Shown here in pieces: positions 24,418 to 33,584 of a stretch of DNA of 64,000 bases. The notes under the pieces were generated by a model, which was not told where the DNA came from, ran no database searches, and saw only the letters and a list, made by a program, of their open reading frames with translations. The stretch covers positions 705,546,720 to 705,610,719 of the forward strand of contig NC_064614.1 of NCBI RefSeq assembly GCF_023898315.1. The letters are read 5' to 3'. Origin of the DNA: Schistocerca nitens (taxonomy: Eukaryota > Arthropoda > Insecta > Orthoptera > Acrididae). The position numbers and the translations under genes were made by a program. The first letter of the stretch is position 1. Every line of letters begins with the position of its first letter.

Positions 24418-27385
24418 AAACAAATATTCCAAGAACACCCTAGACCCCCAGCTTCCCAGCCTTAAACCAACACCAACTCACCCTATACCACTCCTAAACA
24501 AAAGGCAATAAAAAAAAAAAATATGAAAAACAAAATAAAAAAAACATTCACATCTTTCTTTAAAAAAAATCCAAGTAAGTCCTCAGAAAAAAAAAATTAA
24601 AAAAAAAAATTACCCCCAAACCCACCCCCACAAAACATGCCACATTAAAAGAAAAAATTCTCTGGGACGCGCTCTGCCCACAATACTCATCTAAACGAGA
24701 TTGCAAATTGGCAGAGTGCCTCTTCCCCTCCCTATCACAGATTTAATGCCCCCTCCCCTGAAACCCTCTATAGTAGAATGAAACAACCTCTTTGCAGTGG
24801 AATGTGCGCTGATATGAAACTTCCTGGCAGATTAAAACTGTGTGCCAGACAGAGACTCAAACTCGGGACGTTTGCCTTATGAACTACTCAAATATGACAC
24901 ACGACCTGTCCCCACAGCTTCAATTCTGCCAGTACTCGTCTCCTACCATCCAAATTTACCACAAGCTCTCATGAGAGGAGGTACAGCACTTGTCCATGAA
25001 AGGCAAGGATCCCGAATTCGAGTCTTGGTCCGGCACACAGTTTTAATCTGCCAGTACTCGTCTCCTATCTTCCAAACTTTCCATGAGCTCTTACGAGAAG
25101 AGGTAGAGCACTTGCCCGCGAGTTTGAGTCTTGGTCCAGCACACAGTTTTAATCTGCCAGGAGTTTCACCCTCTACATTAGTTGTGCAAGACCCTGTGTC
25201 TTAATCCTTTAACTGAATACTATGGTTAACCACCATACGTCCTTTTGCCAAACCCATGTATGACAAAAATGCATCTGGCGTCATTGTACTCTCCTCCTCA
25301 ATGTATTCTTCAATCAGTCCCACAAGTTCCCTCTTAGTATGTCCACATAAAACACAATTTGCATACCCACCACTCGAAATAATAGCCCCCTACACCCACA
25401 AACCAACTCACGAGCTACCCATCCCAAATGTCCTCTTAACAAACGTGAGACCTGTCAATTTCCTCTACCAACCCAGTCCCCCCTCCACCGCCCAACTCCT
25501 CCTGAACTTAATATACTCTGAACACATTCCCCTACAATGAAACACACTTCTCATACTCCAGTCTCATGCACAAAAATTTAAAGAGGACCGACTACAAAAA
25601 ATAAAAGGTCAGCGAAACAATCTGGCTCAAGGGCAACCCAGCTCTCTCAAACAAGGTTCCACATCGACTCAATCACCAAATATTATCACAGTAACACTAG
25701 CCACAAAAAAAAGCAGTTACATTTCATTCCATAGAACATATACAACACTATATATAAAATAAATTAAAAAAACATAACTCACTTATGACAAAACACAATC
25801 CTCTGAACAAAAGTTCATTCAATGATTATAATTAGAGTACAGTGACCGAATACCACACGTAACACAAACAACTTCAAGCCTCAACATCCAAAGAGCACAC
25901 CACAAAATGCTACTACATGGCATCTACAAACACAAACCATGTCACTAACATCATGCCACAATGTTGTTACACATACCGCCACCATTACGTCACAGGTCAA
26001 ATTAGAAGAGTGGAACAGGACACCTCCAATAACCAACAACATTTACAATATAACTGATAATTTTCAGAGACTTACTGACTACAGACTGAGTTCATGTTAA
26101 ATCTTTAGGTAGAGGCCCATTCACTGCCACTCCCCTCCCCAACCCCCTAATTTTCCATAGTTGATGAAAGATATGTGTACATAATACACACCAAAATGTC
26201 CATCACAGACTGATATGTACCACACGATAGAGGTTTTCTGAATTTAACTAACAGTTTAAAACATTTGTAATGAAATGTGTAAAATACGGAGAGAATGTAG
26301 ACACTGGATGACACTAAAGATCAATCTGTTACCAGAACCTTTATTACATATTCATATTCATTGACTTCATCAGCTCACAACCAAAATTCACAAAATGTCA
26401 CCTTCCTACACAATTCAAATCTAGGGCTGTTCTGTGGATCTATCTGTCATCAAATTTTACAATTTATGTAAGAATCCATCGAAATGCAGAAAATCAAGCA
26501 AGTTTCTAAAGTACAAACTGTCACTATAAATGGATATTTATGCGGAACCATTAGATGGTGTGATACATCTGTAAGAGTGAGTTCATCACAGATTTTCACT
26601 AGACACAAAATTCCGTACAACACAAATCAATCAAAGGTTGTGATCGAATAGGTATTACTGCACACACACATCAATCAACTGCTAAATTTAAGCGCCAATC
26701 CACAATTTTCAAACTGTCCCAAGATAAGCTGTGTGCATGAAAATATGCCGCTGTACAGAAAACGAGGGCCTTAAGGAACCAGTGAAATCTAACATGGGAA
26801 AAACCACTTTCAAAATACTTGCGAAAAGAATGAAATAACTAATATTCAGTTTGGAATGGTGATGTATTTTTCTTTTTCTAATAGTGGGGTTAAATATTTT
26901 GCAGCTTCCAAAACGACATGTACTTACTAGCTTGTTCTGTTGTGACTTTATATTGGTAATAATTAAAGTGCTCTCCTCCAAAAAGAAATGCAAATTTAGG
27001 GTTGCCTTTCTGTTTGTTCTTTGTCATTTGCTCGAACTCCGGTCCATTTCGTGCTACAAACTGTGCTAGTTTATCAATTATATTCCGTTGCTCAATTTCT
27101 AAAACAGAAATGAAAAAGTCAATAAATAAATGTTAACGAGGTTAGCTACACAACACAAGTCTTATTTTTTCCTGCTATTGGTACAAATTTAGGGAGCACC
27201 AACATTTACTACCAATGTTGGTATAAATCCTTAAGTGTACGCTCCATACTCTAATGCCAAACGCTTTGAGTTACAATACCATTACCGAATCACGTTTGCC
27301 GTATTTGCAAGTAGGTACAGTGCCGCTTCAGATGTTTGTTGATCTGCTAAGCGTCCCTACCTTGTGGTGGTTTCGGAAGTTCCAT
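9921..27385 (-). CDS. CHERP: CHERP-like SURP-domain splicing-associated protein, 5' part of gene (3 coding exons)
   Basis: Minus-strand split gene joining 27385-27361, 27098-26928 and 10354-9921. Phases fit: exon 1 ends in phase 1 (CAA G), exon 2 supplies AA to give Glu and ends GCT A, and exon 3 supplies TT to give Ile. All three donors are GT(A/T)-type (GTAGGG, GTAAGT, GTAAGT) and both acceptors follow T-rich tracts ending AG. The joined protein starts MELPKPPQ, enters a SURP module (IIDKLAQFVARNGPEFEQ ... NPKFAFLFGGEHFNYYQ), then a Q-rich segment ending SLQQNQLQEQIVQSEQNL. This order matches the N-terminus of calcium homeostasis endoplasmic reticulum protein (CHERP/SCAF6), a nuclear protein linked to U2 snRNP and splice-site choice in animals. 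The family's CID, RS and G-patch regions were not found to the left, so further exons lie beyond position 1. Introns are 262 bp and about 16.6 kb, and intron 3 exceeds 9.9 kb. Confidence 0.85.
10430..10690. mobile_element. Foldback/MITE-like repeat with hairpin and (GT)n
   Basis: A 19-bp near-perfect palindrome (CTGCAGCCTCTGGCAACTG at 10442-10460, CAGTTGCCAGAGACTGCAG at 10465-10483, loop GCTT) is followed by a (GT)n run at about 10521-10552 and then GACTCAGCAACTCCGC with GGTGAGTAGCAACTTTCC. The last segment is shared with the 8.5 kb element. I recognise the combination as a widespread locust non-autonomous repeat (memory). Outer ends are uncertain. Confidence 0.6.
10691..13825. other. AT-rich intronic sequence, no gene recognised
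   Basis: Part of CHERP intron 2. It contains a 17-base G run at 13054-13070 beside purine-rich sequence. The minus-strand open frame 13704-13321 (127 residues, hydrophobic C-terminal third) has no recognisable motif and no convincing splice sites. I found no exon of CHERP here. Confidence 0.45.
13826..13985 (+). mobile_element. LINE RT fragment, early RT blocks
   Basis: The plus strand reads FSKIFEKVVHSSIESHLSNN followed by NILSKSPFGLQKSCSTENAF. This is the RT block 1-2 signature (LPTFSKIFEKVVxxRLxxHL...QFGFRKGxSTxxA) of Jockey/CR1-like LINEs. It ends in a TGA directly before the left flank of the long-TIR transposon. The rest of the RT is absent here, and a later part of a similar RT appears at 19.9 kb in the same orientation. 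Confidence 0.7.
14169..14445 (+). repeat. Left TIR of the long-TIR transposon
   Basis: Aligned by eye with the reverse complement of 18828-19137 over nearly its full length, with small indels. The innermost shared part is GGGAAATGACAG. Confidence 0.75.
17116..18443 (+). mobile_element. Nested Tc1-like transposon
   Basis: About 1.33 kb with inverted ends: left TACACACAGAAACAAAAG then TTTTGCATCAC; right, reverse-complemented, TACACACATCAAAAAAAG then TTTTGCATCAC. TA is present at both ends. It is inserted in the C-terminal domain of the long-TIR transposase, so it is younger than that element. Its own transposase is broken, so it is not recent. Confidence 0.85.
17361..18372 (+). pseudogene. Tc1-family transposase, broken
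   Basis: Starts MPRRSILQFDCVHVV and has a helix-turn-helix (GLSTRDVSRRLGVNQSDVVR), then SGRPRDTT as the GRPR-like linker. The catalytic part is eroded: the first Asp region reads ITDDCRTRL, while the end is clear as LEWPACSPDMNPIEHAWDRL, which retains the DDE glutamate. Stops (TAG near 17489, others near 17992 and 18252) and several frameshifts interrupt it. Length and order match the usual ~340-residue Tc1 transposase. Confidence 0.85.
18828..19137 (-). repeat. Right TIR of the long-TIR transposon
   Basis: Inverted partner of 14169-14445. It is slightly longer because of AT-rich insertions near the outer end. Confidence 0.75.
19140..19790 (-). pseudogene. Mariner-like transposase relic (N-terminal half)
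   Basis: Minus-strand frames encode a mariner-type N-terminus: FRSMLCVTHTQVF with GWFECFRQGEMSV and a KCPATLQNKENIENLAKKI segment, then ISAETGVSWSSCQRILNEDL, KFVPHLATKKE, a degraded catalytic Asp box (SDDSCC), and IAFF-DSHG. Several stops and frameshifts are present. The relic lacks the second and third catalytic residues and ends at the right TIR of the long-TIR element. A T8G12 run at 19236-19255 lies within it. It sits between that transposon and a LINE RT piece. Confidence 0.7.
19888..20780 (+). mobile_element. LINE RT C-terminal half and 3' end
   Basis: The plus strand reads NSLPFNMQQANYVFFFADDT followed by TIVI, which is RT block 5 with an intact FADD. Downstream frames hold HILECLKQLSSDTFK, then the thumb-like ACRII-type segment (KHAVRIICGAHS), and KCLTGSKENLK near 20650. 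This resembles a CR1/Jockey-like LINE down to its 3' end, around the A-rich stretch at 20770. Frameshifts and stops are frequent. The 5' boundary at about 19888 coincides with the end of the mariner relic. Confidence 0.7.
20781..23351. other. AT-rich intronic sequence; partial MITE only
   Basis: No gene recognised. 22130-22195 is the right half of the foldback MITE (CTGTCTGCAATTCAAC ... TAGTAGCAATCTATCCTTCC). A 22-bp duplication (CAGTGTACTGACTTATTTGA at 23072 and 23094) is present. The 145-residue open frame at 22196-22633 has no motif. Confidence 0.45.
23641..23960 (+). repeat. About 80-bp minisatellite, four units
   Basis: Units start at 23641 (GCAGATTTCGCTTGATCTAT), 23720 (GCAAATTAAACTTAACCCAC), 23801 (GTGGATTTCACTGTACCCAT) and 23882 (GCAGATTTCACATGACCTAT), a period of 79-81 bp. 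Each then has a variant of ATAGCTCAAACAAAGCC. A related motif recurs singly at 24.2 kb and twice in the second A/C-rich element at 30.86-30.92 kb. Confidence 0.7.
24795..25180 (+). mobile_element. Dimeric tRNA-derived SINE
   Basis: Contains GAAACTTCCTGGCAGATTAA at the left and AATCTGCCAGGAGTTTC at the right. In between, a unit starting TCTGCCAGTACTCGTCTCCT occurs twice (24925 and 25047). Each unit carries a tRNA-like head on the plus strand: GAGGTACAGCACTTGTCC and AGGTAGAGCACTTGCCCGCG, each followed by a B-box-like GAATTCGAGTC or AGTTTGAGTC. The second unit lacks about 17 bp between the two boxes. I recognise the body from the highly repeated locust SINE (memory). Confidence 0.65.
24978..25024 (+). 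promoter_or_regulatory. Candidate internal Pol III promoter (A/B box) of the SINE
   Basis: An A-box-like GGTACAGCACTTG is followed about 25 bp later by a B-box-like AATTCGAGTC (consensus GGTTCGANTCC). Matches are imperfect, so activity is doubtful. The second head (25099-25132) has a better A region but shortened spacing. Confidence 0.35.
26029..26927. other. 5' end of CHERP intron 2, unassigned
   Basis: AT-rich intronic sequence next to the exon 2 donor. Nothing recognised apart from the donor site itself. Confidence 0.5.
26928..27098 (-). CDS. CHERP: CHERP exon 2, SURP module
   Basis: A 171-nt exon with acceptor TTCTGTTTTAG at its 5' side and donor GTAAGTA at its 3' side. It encodes EIEQRNIIDKLAQFVARNG through KVTTEQA. 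The signature SURP features are present: helix IIDKLAxFVAxNGPEFE, then NPKFAFLFGGEHFNYYQYK. SURP modules mediate contacts among splicing factors (family knowledge). There is no stop or frameshift. Confidence 0.88.
27361..27385 (-). CDS. CHERP: CHERP coding exon 1 (start codon)
   Basis: The coding part is 25 nt: an ATG at 27385-27383 followed by codons for ELPKPPQ and one base of the next codon, then donor GTAGGG. Vertebrate CHERP also begins with a Met-Glu-Met-Pro-Leu-Pro-Pro type leader directly before the SURP module, which supports this start. The 5' UTR and transcription start lie upstream (above 27385) and could not be placed; I saw no TATA box or other convincing core promoter motif. 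Confidence 0.8.
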
Positions 27386-30300
27386 TTTTCGAACAAACTA
27401 ATAACAAAAATCAATCGCTCCACGTAAACAGGTTTATTTCTCAAAATATAAACTTCACAATAACACAGTACGCTATCAAACACACTCTTTCAAAAACATC
27501 TTCTTTCCTACGATCAGTTAGCTTCTTTCCAAAGATAATATCACACAATAAACATTTTCAACTATCGCTCTCCTATATTCGATTTTCAAAATATTCTGTT
27601 TCTTCAATATACTTCATCGCATACAGTCTCTTTGAATTATCACTATTTCTCCTATTAATTTAAACGTGACAACCGGTTATCTCCAGTGTTAGCCACAGGC
27701 GGAAGCTCAACGAAATACTACGTCTCTGCCCGTTCTGTAATCTTTGACTACGGTGTAGAGAATTTCAGACGTGCGAACATTTCAGCTAAGGTGAATGTGA
27801 TTGGCTTCAATCCATATTGTATAGTGTCTCATCATCAGTTTTGCATTCGTGAGTGCTATACAACGTTTGCCAGAAGGTAATATTTATGTTACAAGAATGT
27901 TTTTTTGACGTTGACATAATTCGTTATAGTTATAGGGGCATATCTGTTGTCGTACAAGCACCAGACCATTGTGTGGATTTCTGCAGTGAGACTATTATAC
28001 TTTCGTCTTTGAAATATGTTTTTGTCCCTTTATTGAACTTCAGTTACACTTGGAAACTAACAAGTAGACAGCTGTGGTACTTGAAGAAAACGTGTCGCTT
28101 AGGAAGATTAGTTTGATCCAGCGTAACCAGTCAAATGACTATCAGTTTACCTCGATTTGAATTCTACAAAGCATATGGACAAGCACTTATAGCACCGTGT
28201 ATACCCATGTCGTCTACCCAAAAAATTGTTTGAAGTCTGCCGTCTTGCTGCTTGTAATTTTCAATCATTTTACTGTGCGTGTAAGTCTTGCAATTGGATC
28301 ATTCCGTGTCAAGTGATGTGGGATCTCAGCTCGACCAACTTCTGATATGTTGAAATTTTATAGTACTTAACTAAAGAACCTGCATGAATTAAAAGTTTAT
28401 AATCCATCATTTTCTTTGCGTAGATACTAAACCCATTTCTCCAATGCCCACCCTCTTCAGAATTAGAAAATACGTAGAACTAAGATCCCTGAACTTGCCT
28501 TTCTTACAAATACTTGTTCTTAAGTAACCGAAGGTCTACCGATCAGGAAACAATGCCTGGAAACAGGCACACTAACTAAATTTTGTTTCAACAAATTTGC
28601 CCATTAGTTAGTGGAAAGCACCGCCAACATGATAATTTGGCAGTGCGTTGAGTACTCGCGTGTGAGAAAATTTTTGCTTTATGAAGTTTCCCACCACTAT
28701 ACTCACTGTTTTATCAGCCTCTGAAGCTACTAAATTTACTATATTTTATAATTGAAGAAATGTCTCGGAACTGTGGCCACAGTAATTATAATAAAGAATG
28801 AAACCATATGGATCCTGTCATATTTTTCATTCAGTCAGTTGGTTTAGATTTGTAGTATAGATTATCTTTGATCTGTTCGCATAGTTATAGTCACGTGCAG
28901 CTTATCAGCTGGGTGAATATTAAGATCTTTCTGTCTACTAGACAAAAATGTCATGACGAAGTTGAAGTATCCTAGCTCACTTACTTCAGCAACAAAAGCT
29001 TGCAAATCTTCATGATTTTTTTTTCCCCCTCAAACAATTCCAGCTTCCAAGAAAATGGCCCTTCTTAACACAGTTCTAGTGTGATCGCAATGTTACAGAT
29101 GCAACTGAAGCTTAGAGGTATTTTCTTTAGGTACATTGTATTTAAATTGAAAATGGTCTTCCATATTGGATCACTTCACACATGATGAACTAATTACTGC
29201 TTGCATCAGTTTTGCAGTTACTAATGAGACTTGGGTTACAATACTTTCAAAATGTGGAAATGAAAAATCTTTCATGATAAATATTTGTAAGTCTCTCTCT
29301 CTCATTTGTACCCATTGTTAAAGCAGTATTCACTTTTCAAAAGTTATAACTGTCTCAAACAATGTTGTGTAATATTATAGGCTTATTGTTTTTCTTGCAC
29401 TGTCACAAATACCTCTTAATTTTTCTTCCTTATTCAATGACTGTGGTTGTTTCATTAATTTTTCACCAGATGATGTGGAAATATCTGTACATGTTCATTT
29501 TATTGTCTTATATGCCACTTTTATTGCCCTGCAAGTTAACCATGATTGTAAACAATGTGGTTAGTAACACTCTTGCTTTTAAGTCCTTTTGTGGCTCTTA
29601 CTGGCTGTCTACTATGTGCCTGCTTTATGACGCTGGATTATAATGAACTATACATCACCTTTGAAATTTTCAAATTTGTTATCTAATTGCTTTTTGTGTG
29701 TAAGCACATAACAAAGTGATAGCTTAGATACAATGAGTAATAAGTCTTTAAATTATTTCTGATTTGGGACGAGCAGGGTTCAGCTACCTCTTTGGCCACA
29801 GATTCAGGTTAGTCCCCAGCACCCTCCAGCCTAATGTTAGGATTATTCCTTTGAATTTGGGGCATCCTTTTATCACAGAGTGTTATCCATGATGAAACAA
29901 TGAGATTGGTAACATTCTCACTTCCTCCTTTTTGTGTTCACATAGGGAAAAGGACTTGTTAGCCACAAGCGCAAATGAAGAAAGTCTATGGATAGGCCAG
30001 TTTACAAAGGATTTTGATTGAGACAAATTTAATGTCTGTGTGTAAAGTTTTTTCCCCAAGTCAGTTGCTTCGAACAAATTCAAATCTACTTCATGGCCAC
30101 AGCTTACCACATCAGTGTATCTGAAACAGGGATTGCCATCTACCACAGAACTTGAACAATCAGAGTAAACAGTGCCTGAGCATTGTATTTTTTTCCCCCC
30201 AGAAATATCAGTTGTATAGTAAATCAGTTGACACATTCGATAATACTTTGAATGGTATTGGCATATGCCTTCAGTTCCCCATGTAGAAGGAACTTCACCT

Positions 30301-30507
30301 CGTCTGCCCTGTCACCTAGTACAGGGTGGTTTAACAATTTCCTCTGCTGGCTTTGACTCTTCGACAATGAGTGAGTAATAAATTTAATGCAAAAACTGAA
30401 CTGTTGTGTAATGACACACTGTTCAATGCTGTTTACAATAAATTGGTTCTCCAGTGTGTTTACCTGGAAGCTTCACTGCCAATGCGTGGTATTTTTTCCG
30501 GAAATAC
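27386..30507. other. Upstream region of CHERP, no second gene recognised
   Basis: This stretch should hold the CHERP 5' UTR and promoter (minus strand). No TATA box, initiator or CpG-rich block was convincing. Plus-strand frames at 27364-27663, 27686-27880 and 27853-28116 lack motifs. The minus-strand frame 30236-29883 (117 residues) is unrecognised. A segment beginning TCATTCCGTGTCAAGTGATG at 28299 resembles sequence at 13976 and may be a dispersed repeat end. Confidence 0.4.
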
Positions 30508-31366
30508 GGAAGCGTCCAATCCCGCCCGTCTACTTTGACCCATGACGTCACAAATATGGTGGAAACGACCATAAACCACAATTCCAATATGGCGCATATA
30601 AAGTCGTTACGTACACATTATGAGGATGAAAATACATCGAAAAACAAACGCACACACTTTCCACAAAAGCCTAATGACACTAACGGGACAAGTGCGGGAA
30701 ATGGGGTGTTTTTGGGTGGGGGCAAACAAAATATAAACAAATTTAGATACCCACTCCCATACAAAACCACACAAGACGACGAAAAAACCGACATCACAAA
30801 ACTCCCCAAATACCACTAAACACAATATCATCTGGAATCGGACACTTCCCTTTACCTATATAGCTCAACAGCAGCTCCCGATCCCATAAATTAGGATCAT
30901 TGGCCTATATAGCTCAAAAACATCTCCCGATACCAATACCAACATACACAGCTACACATTGGGTTCGAACACTTCCCTTGACCTGTGCACTGTTAATTTT
31001 ATCCGTCATATCCATTCCTGAACAAAAACAACAACCGATAAATTTTACTAAAATTACCACACGATGTACAGTGAACAACACTAAATTAACCTTTACACAA
31101 AATCGTTAAAACTCACTGAAACGAATTCCACTACAAACACAGCCGACACTCGAACAGTTCTGGATAATGAGCAAAAGCAAACTGAGCCCATTACACCACA
31201 CAAATGAAAACCCTGAACATACCACAAGAGAGCACAACAAACCACAACACAACGACATCTACAAACACGCCACACTCGCAAACCAAACTCCGCGCCGTCA
31301 TGACGTCACACACGACAACACCCTTATGTCACGGGTCAAAACCGACGCATGGGATCGGACGCTTCT
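30508..31366. mobile_element. A/C-rich TIR element, copy 2 (short)
   Basis: About 0.86 kb. The left end is GGAAGCGTCCAATCCCGCCC ... TTTGACCCATGACGTCAC. The right end, reverse-complemented, is GAAGCGTCCGATCCCATGCG ... TTTGACCCGTGACAT. Subterminal TGACGTCA (CRE-like) occurs on both sides. The interior is A/C-rich on the plus strand with two TATATAGCTCAA motifs (about 30862 and 30907). There is no coding capacity. It is homologous to copy 1 at 23352-26028 over at least the first 80 bp. Confidence 0.7.
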
Positions 31367-32160
31367 GTTGACCCATTTTTCCTGCTCTGTGTGACCAGAA
31401 CTCTTGCTGGAATTTCTGCCACGTTTTCTCCGGATGGAATTCTGCTGGGAAAATGGCAGATGTGATCATAGCCTTAGTGTGTTCTTTGCTTTGTAACCAT
31501 ATCAGGAGGAAGAAAAGTTTTTAAATAATGTTTGAACAAGAAGTCCATGTAAAGAGGTGGATTTCTTGTCCAGAACCTAATAAATGCAACCACTGATTTT
31601 GGCTTCATTTTGTAAGCCTGTGTCTCACATGATGGCAGTCTTAGCTGAAATAAATTGTTGTAAATGTGCAATTCCTAAGGCGAATTTGCCTCTAAACCTG
31701 TAGTTTCTTCCAGGAAACCCACATAAGAAACGTGGGGCACAGAAACGATATGTCCACCAATCCGTTAAAGTAAAAAACATTTGAATATCCCCAGCAGTGA
31801 AAGCACCACAAATGGACAATTGTACCTCAAAAAGCTGAAATGTGCAGAAAACTAGTCTGAAACAACCTGATAATGACTTTCCTACATTTTTGTAAGTCTA
31901 ATGAATTCAGAAACTTTGGACTAGGGCAACTGCGTATGAGAACTGTCTACCTTATCAAGTTTACTCTGTTCTAGCCTCCTTCACTGGACTTTGCCTTCAC
32001 AAAAAGAAAAGATACTTAGATAAATGTCACTGATAAAATGACTTAAGTATTACAGTGGAACATTTGTGGTTTCGAATTCATCTTGAGGTATAAGATCCTT
32101 GGCGCAGGTGTGTGACTTTGCCTAAAAGAAAATTGATATGTTGATACCATATGCTACATA
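31367..32160. other. Unassigned intergenic stretch
   Basis: Minus-strand frames (31671-31474, 31819-31625) look moderately protein-like (W, F and C residues) but match no family I recognise and are separated by stops. Possibly a decayed transposon, into which the Tc1 element at 32161 later inserted. Confidence 0.3.
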
Positions 32161-33582
32161 CACTCCTGGAAATTGAAATAAGAACACCGTGAATTCATTG
32201 TCCCAGGAAGGGGAAACTTTATTGACACATTCCTGGGGTCAGATACATCACATGATCACACTGACAGAACCACAGGCACATAGACACAGGCAACAGAGCA
32301 TGCACAATGTCGGCACTAGTACAGTGTATATCCACCTTTCGCAGCAATGCAGGCTGCTATTCTCCCATGGAGACGATCGTAGAGATGCTGGATGTAGTCC
32401 TGTGGAACGGCTTGCCATGCCATTTTCACCTGGCGCCACAGTTGGACCAGCGTTCGTGCTGGACGTGCAGACCGCGTGAGACGACGCTTCATCCAGTCCC
32501 AAACATGCTCAATGGGGGACAGATCCGGAGATCTTGCTGGCCAGGGTAGTTGACTTACACCTTCTAGAGCACGTTGGGTGGCACGGGATACATGCAGACG
32601 TGCATTGTCCTGTTGGAACAGCAAGTTCCCTTGCCGGTCTAGGAATGGTAGAACGATGGGTTCGATGACGGTTTGGATGTACCGTGCACTATTCAGTGTC
32701 CCCTCGACGATCACCAGTGGTGTACGGCCAGTGTAGGAGATCGCTCCCCACACCATGATGCAGGGTGTTGGCCCTGTGTGCCTCGGTCGTATGCAGTCCT
32801 GATTGTGGCGCTCACCTGCACGGCACCAAACACGCATACGACCATCATTGGCACCAAGGCAGAAGCGACTCTCATCGCTGAAGACGACACGTCTCCATTC
32901 GTCCCTCCATTCACGCCTGTCGCGACACCACTGGAGGCGGGCTGCACGATGTTGGGGCGTGAGCGGAAGACGGCCTAACGGTGTGCGGGACCGTAGCCCA
33001 GCTTCATGGAGACGGTTGCGAATGTTCCTCGCCGATGCCCCAGGAGCAACAGTGTCCCTAATTTGCTGGGAAGTGGCGGTGCGGTCCCCTACGGCACTGC
33101 GTAGGATCCTACGGTCTTGGCGTGCATCCGTGCGTCGCTGCGGTCCGGTCCCAGGTCGACGGGCACGTGCACCTTCCGCCGACCACTGGCGACAACATCG
33201 ATGTACTGTGGAGACCTCACGCCCCACGTGTTGAGCAATTCGGCGGTACGTCCACCCGGCCTCCCGCATGCCCACTATACGCCCTCGCTCAAAGTCCGTC
33301 AACTGCACATACGGTTCACGTCCACGCTGTCGCGGCATGCTACCAGTGTTAAAGACTGCGATGGAGCTCCGTATGCCACGGCAAACTGGCTGACACTGAC
33401 GGCGGCGGTGCACAAATGCTGCGCAGCTAGCGCCATTCGACGGCCAACACCGCGGTTCCTGGTGTGTCCGCTGTGCCGTGCGTGTGATCATTGCTTGTAC
33501 AGCCCTCTCGCAGTGTCCGGAGCAAGTATGGTGGGTCTGACACACCGGTGTCAATGTGTTCTTTTTTCCATTTCCAGGAGTG
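32161..33582 (-). mobile_element. Tc1-like transposon with open transposase
   Basis: A 1,422-bp element with inverted ends CACTCCTGGAAATTGAAATA (left) and, reverse-complemented, CACTCCTGGAAATGGAAAAA (right), both continuing AGAACAC. TA flanks each side (32159-32160 and 33583-33584), a clean TA duplication. It holds one uninterrupted minus-strand transposase gene. It is markedly GC-rich compared with its surroundings, which suggests a recent insertion. Confidence 0.93.
32316..33338 (-). CDS. Tc1-family transposase, open 340-aa frame
   Basis: From MPRQRGREPYVQLTDFERGR to GGYTLY, 340 codons plus stop, the usual Tc1 length. The frame extends farther upstream (to 33554), but MPR is the conventional family start, so I choose 33338. 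An N-terminal paired-like helix-turn-helix (GWTYRRIAQHVGREVSTVHR) is followed by a GRPR-like linker (GTGPQRRTDARQDRR), then a second HTH. Catalytic residues: first Asp in VVFSDESRFCL, second in LLFQQDNARLH, Glu in SPDLSPIEHVW. I count 32 residues between the second Asp and the Glu, shorter than the canonical 34. It would cut and paste the element by binding its TIRs. All catalytic residues are present, so function is possible but unproven. Confidence 0.93.
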   Translation of the reverse strand: MPRQRGREPYVQLTDFERGRIVGMREAGWTYRRIAQHVGREVSTVHRCCRQWSAEGARARRPGTGPQRRTDARQDRRILRSAVGDRTATSQQIRDTVAPGASARNIRNRLHEAGLRSRTPLGRLPLTPQHRAARLQWCRDRREWRDEWRRVVFSDESRFCLGANDGRMRVWCRAGERHNQDCIRPRHTGPTPCIMVWGAISYTGRTPLVIVEGTLNSARYIQTVIEPIVLPFLDRQGNLLFQQDNARLHVSRATQRALEGVSQLPWPARSPDLSPIEHVWDWMKRRLTRSARPARTLVQLWRQVKMAWQAVPQDYIQHLYDRLHGRIAACIAAKGGYTLY

Positions 33583-33584
33583 TA

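Larger units (their letters stand above)
23352..26028. mobile_element. A/C-rich TIR element, copy 1 (non-autonomous)
   Basis: The left end GAAGCGTCCAATTCCACCC with TTTGACCCATGAC is inverted at the right end (reverse complement GGAGGTGTCCTGTTCCACTC with TTTGACCTGTGACGT). The same ends bound a second element at 30508-31366. The interior is strikingly A- and C-rich on the plus strand, non-coding, and contains repeated TATAGCTCAA-like motifs, an about 80-bp minisatellite and a dimeric SINE inserted at 24.8-25.2 kb. No transposase is present. The class of DNA transposon is unknown. A tail of other repeats inside may inflate its length. Confidence 0.6.

Noticed and set aside
29883-30236. 117-residue minus-strand frame upstream of CHERP
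   Set aside because: Looks protein-like but I could not match it to any domain, and no start or splice context was convincing.
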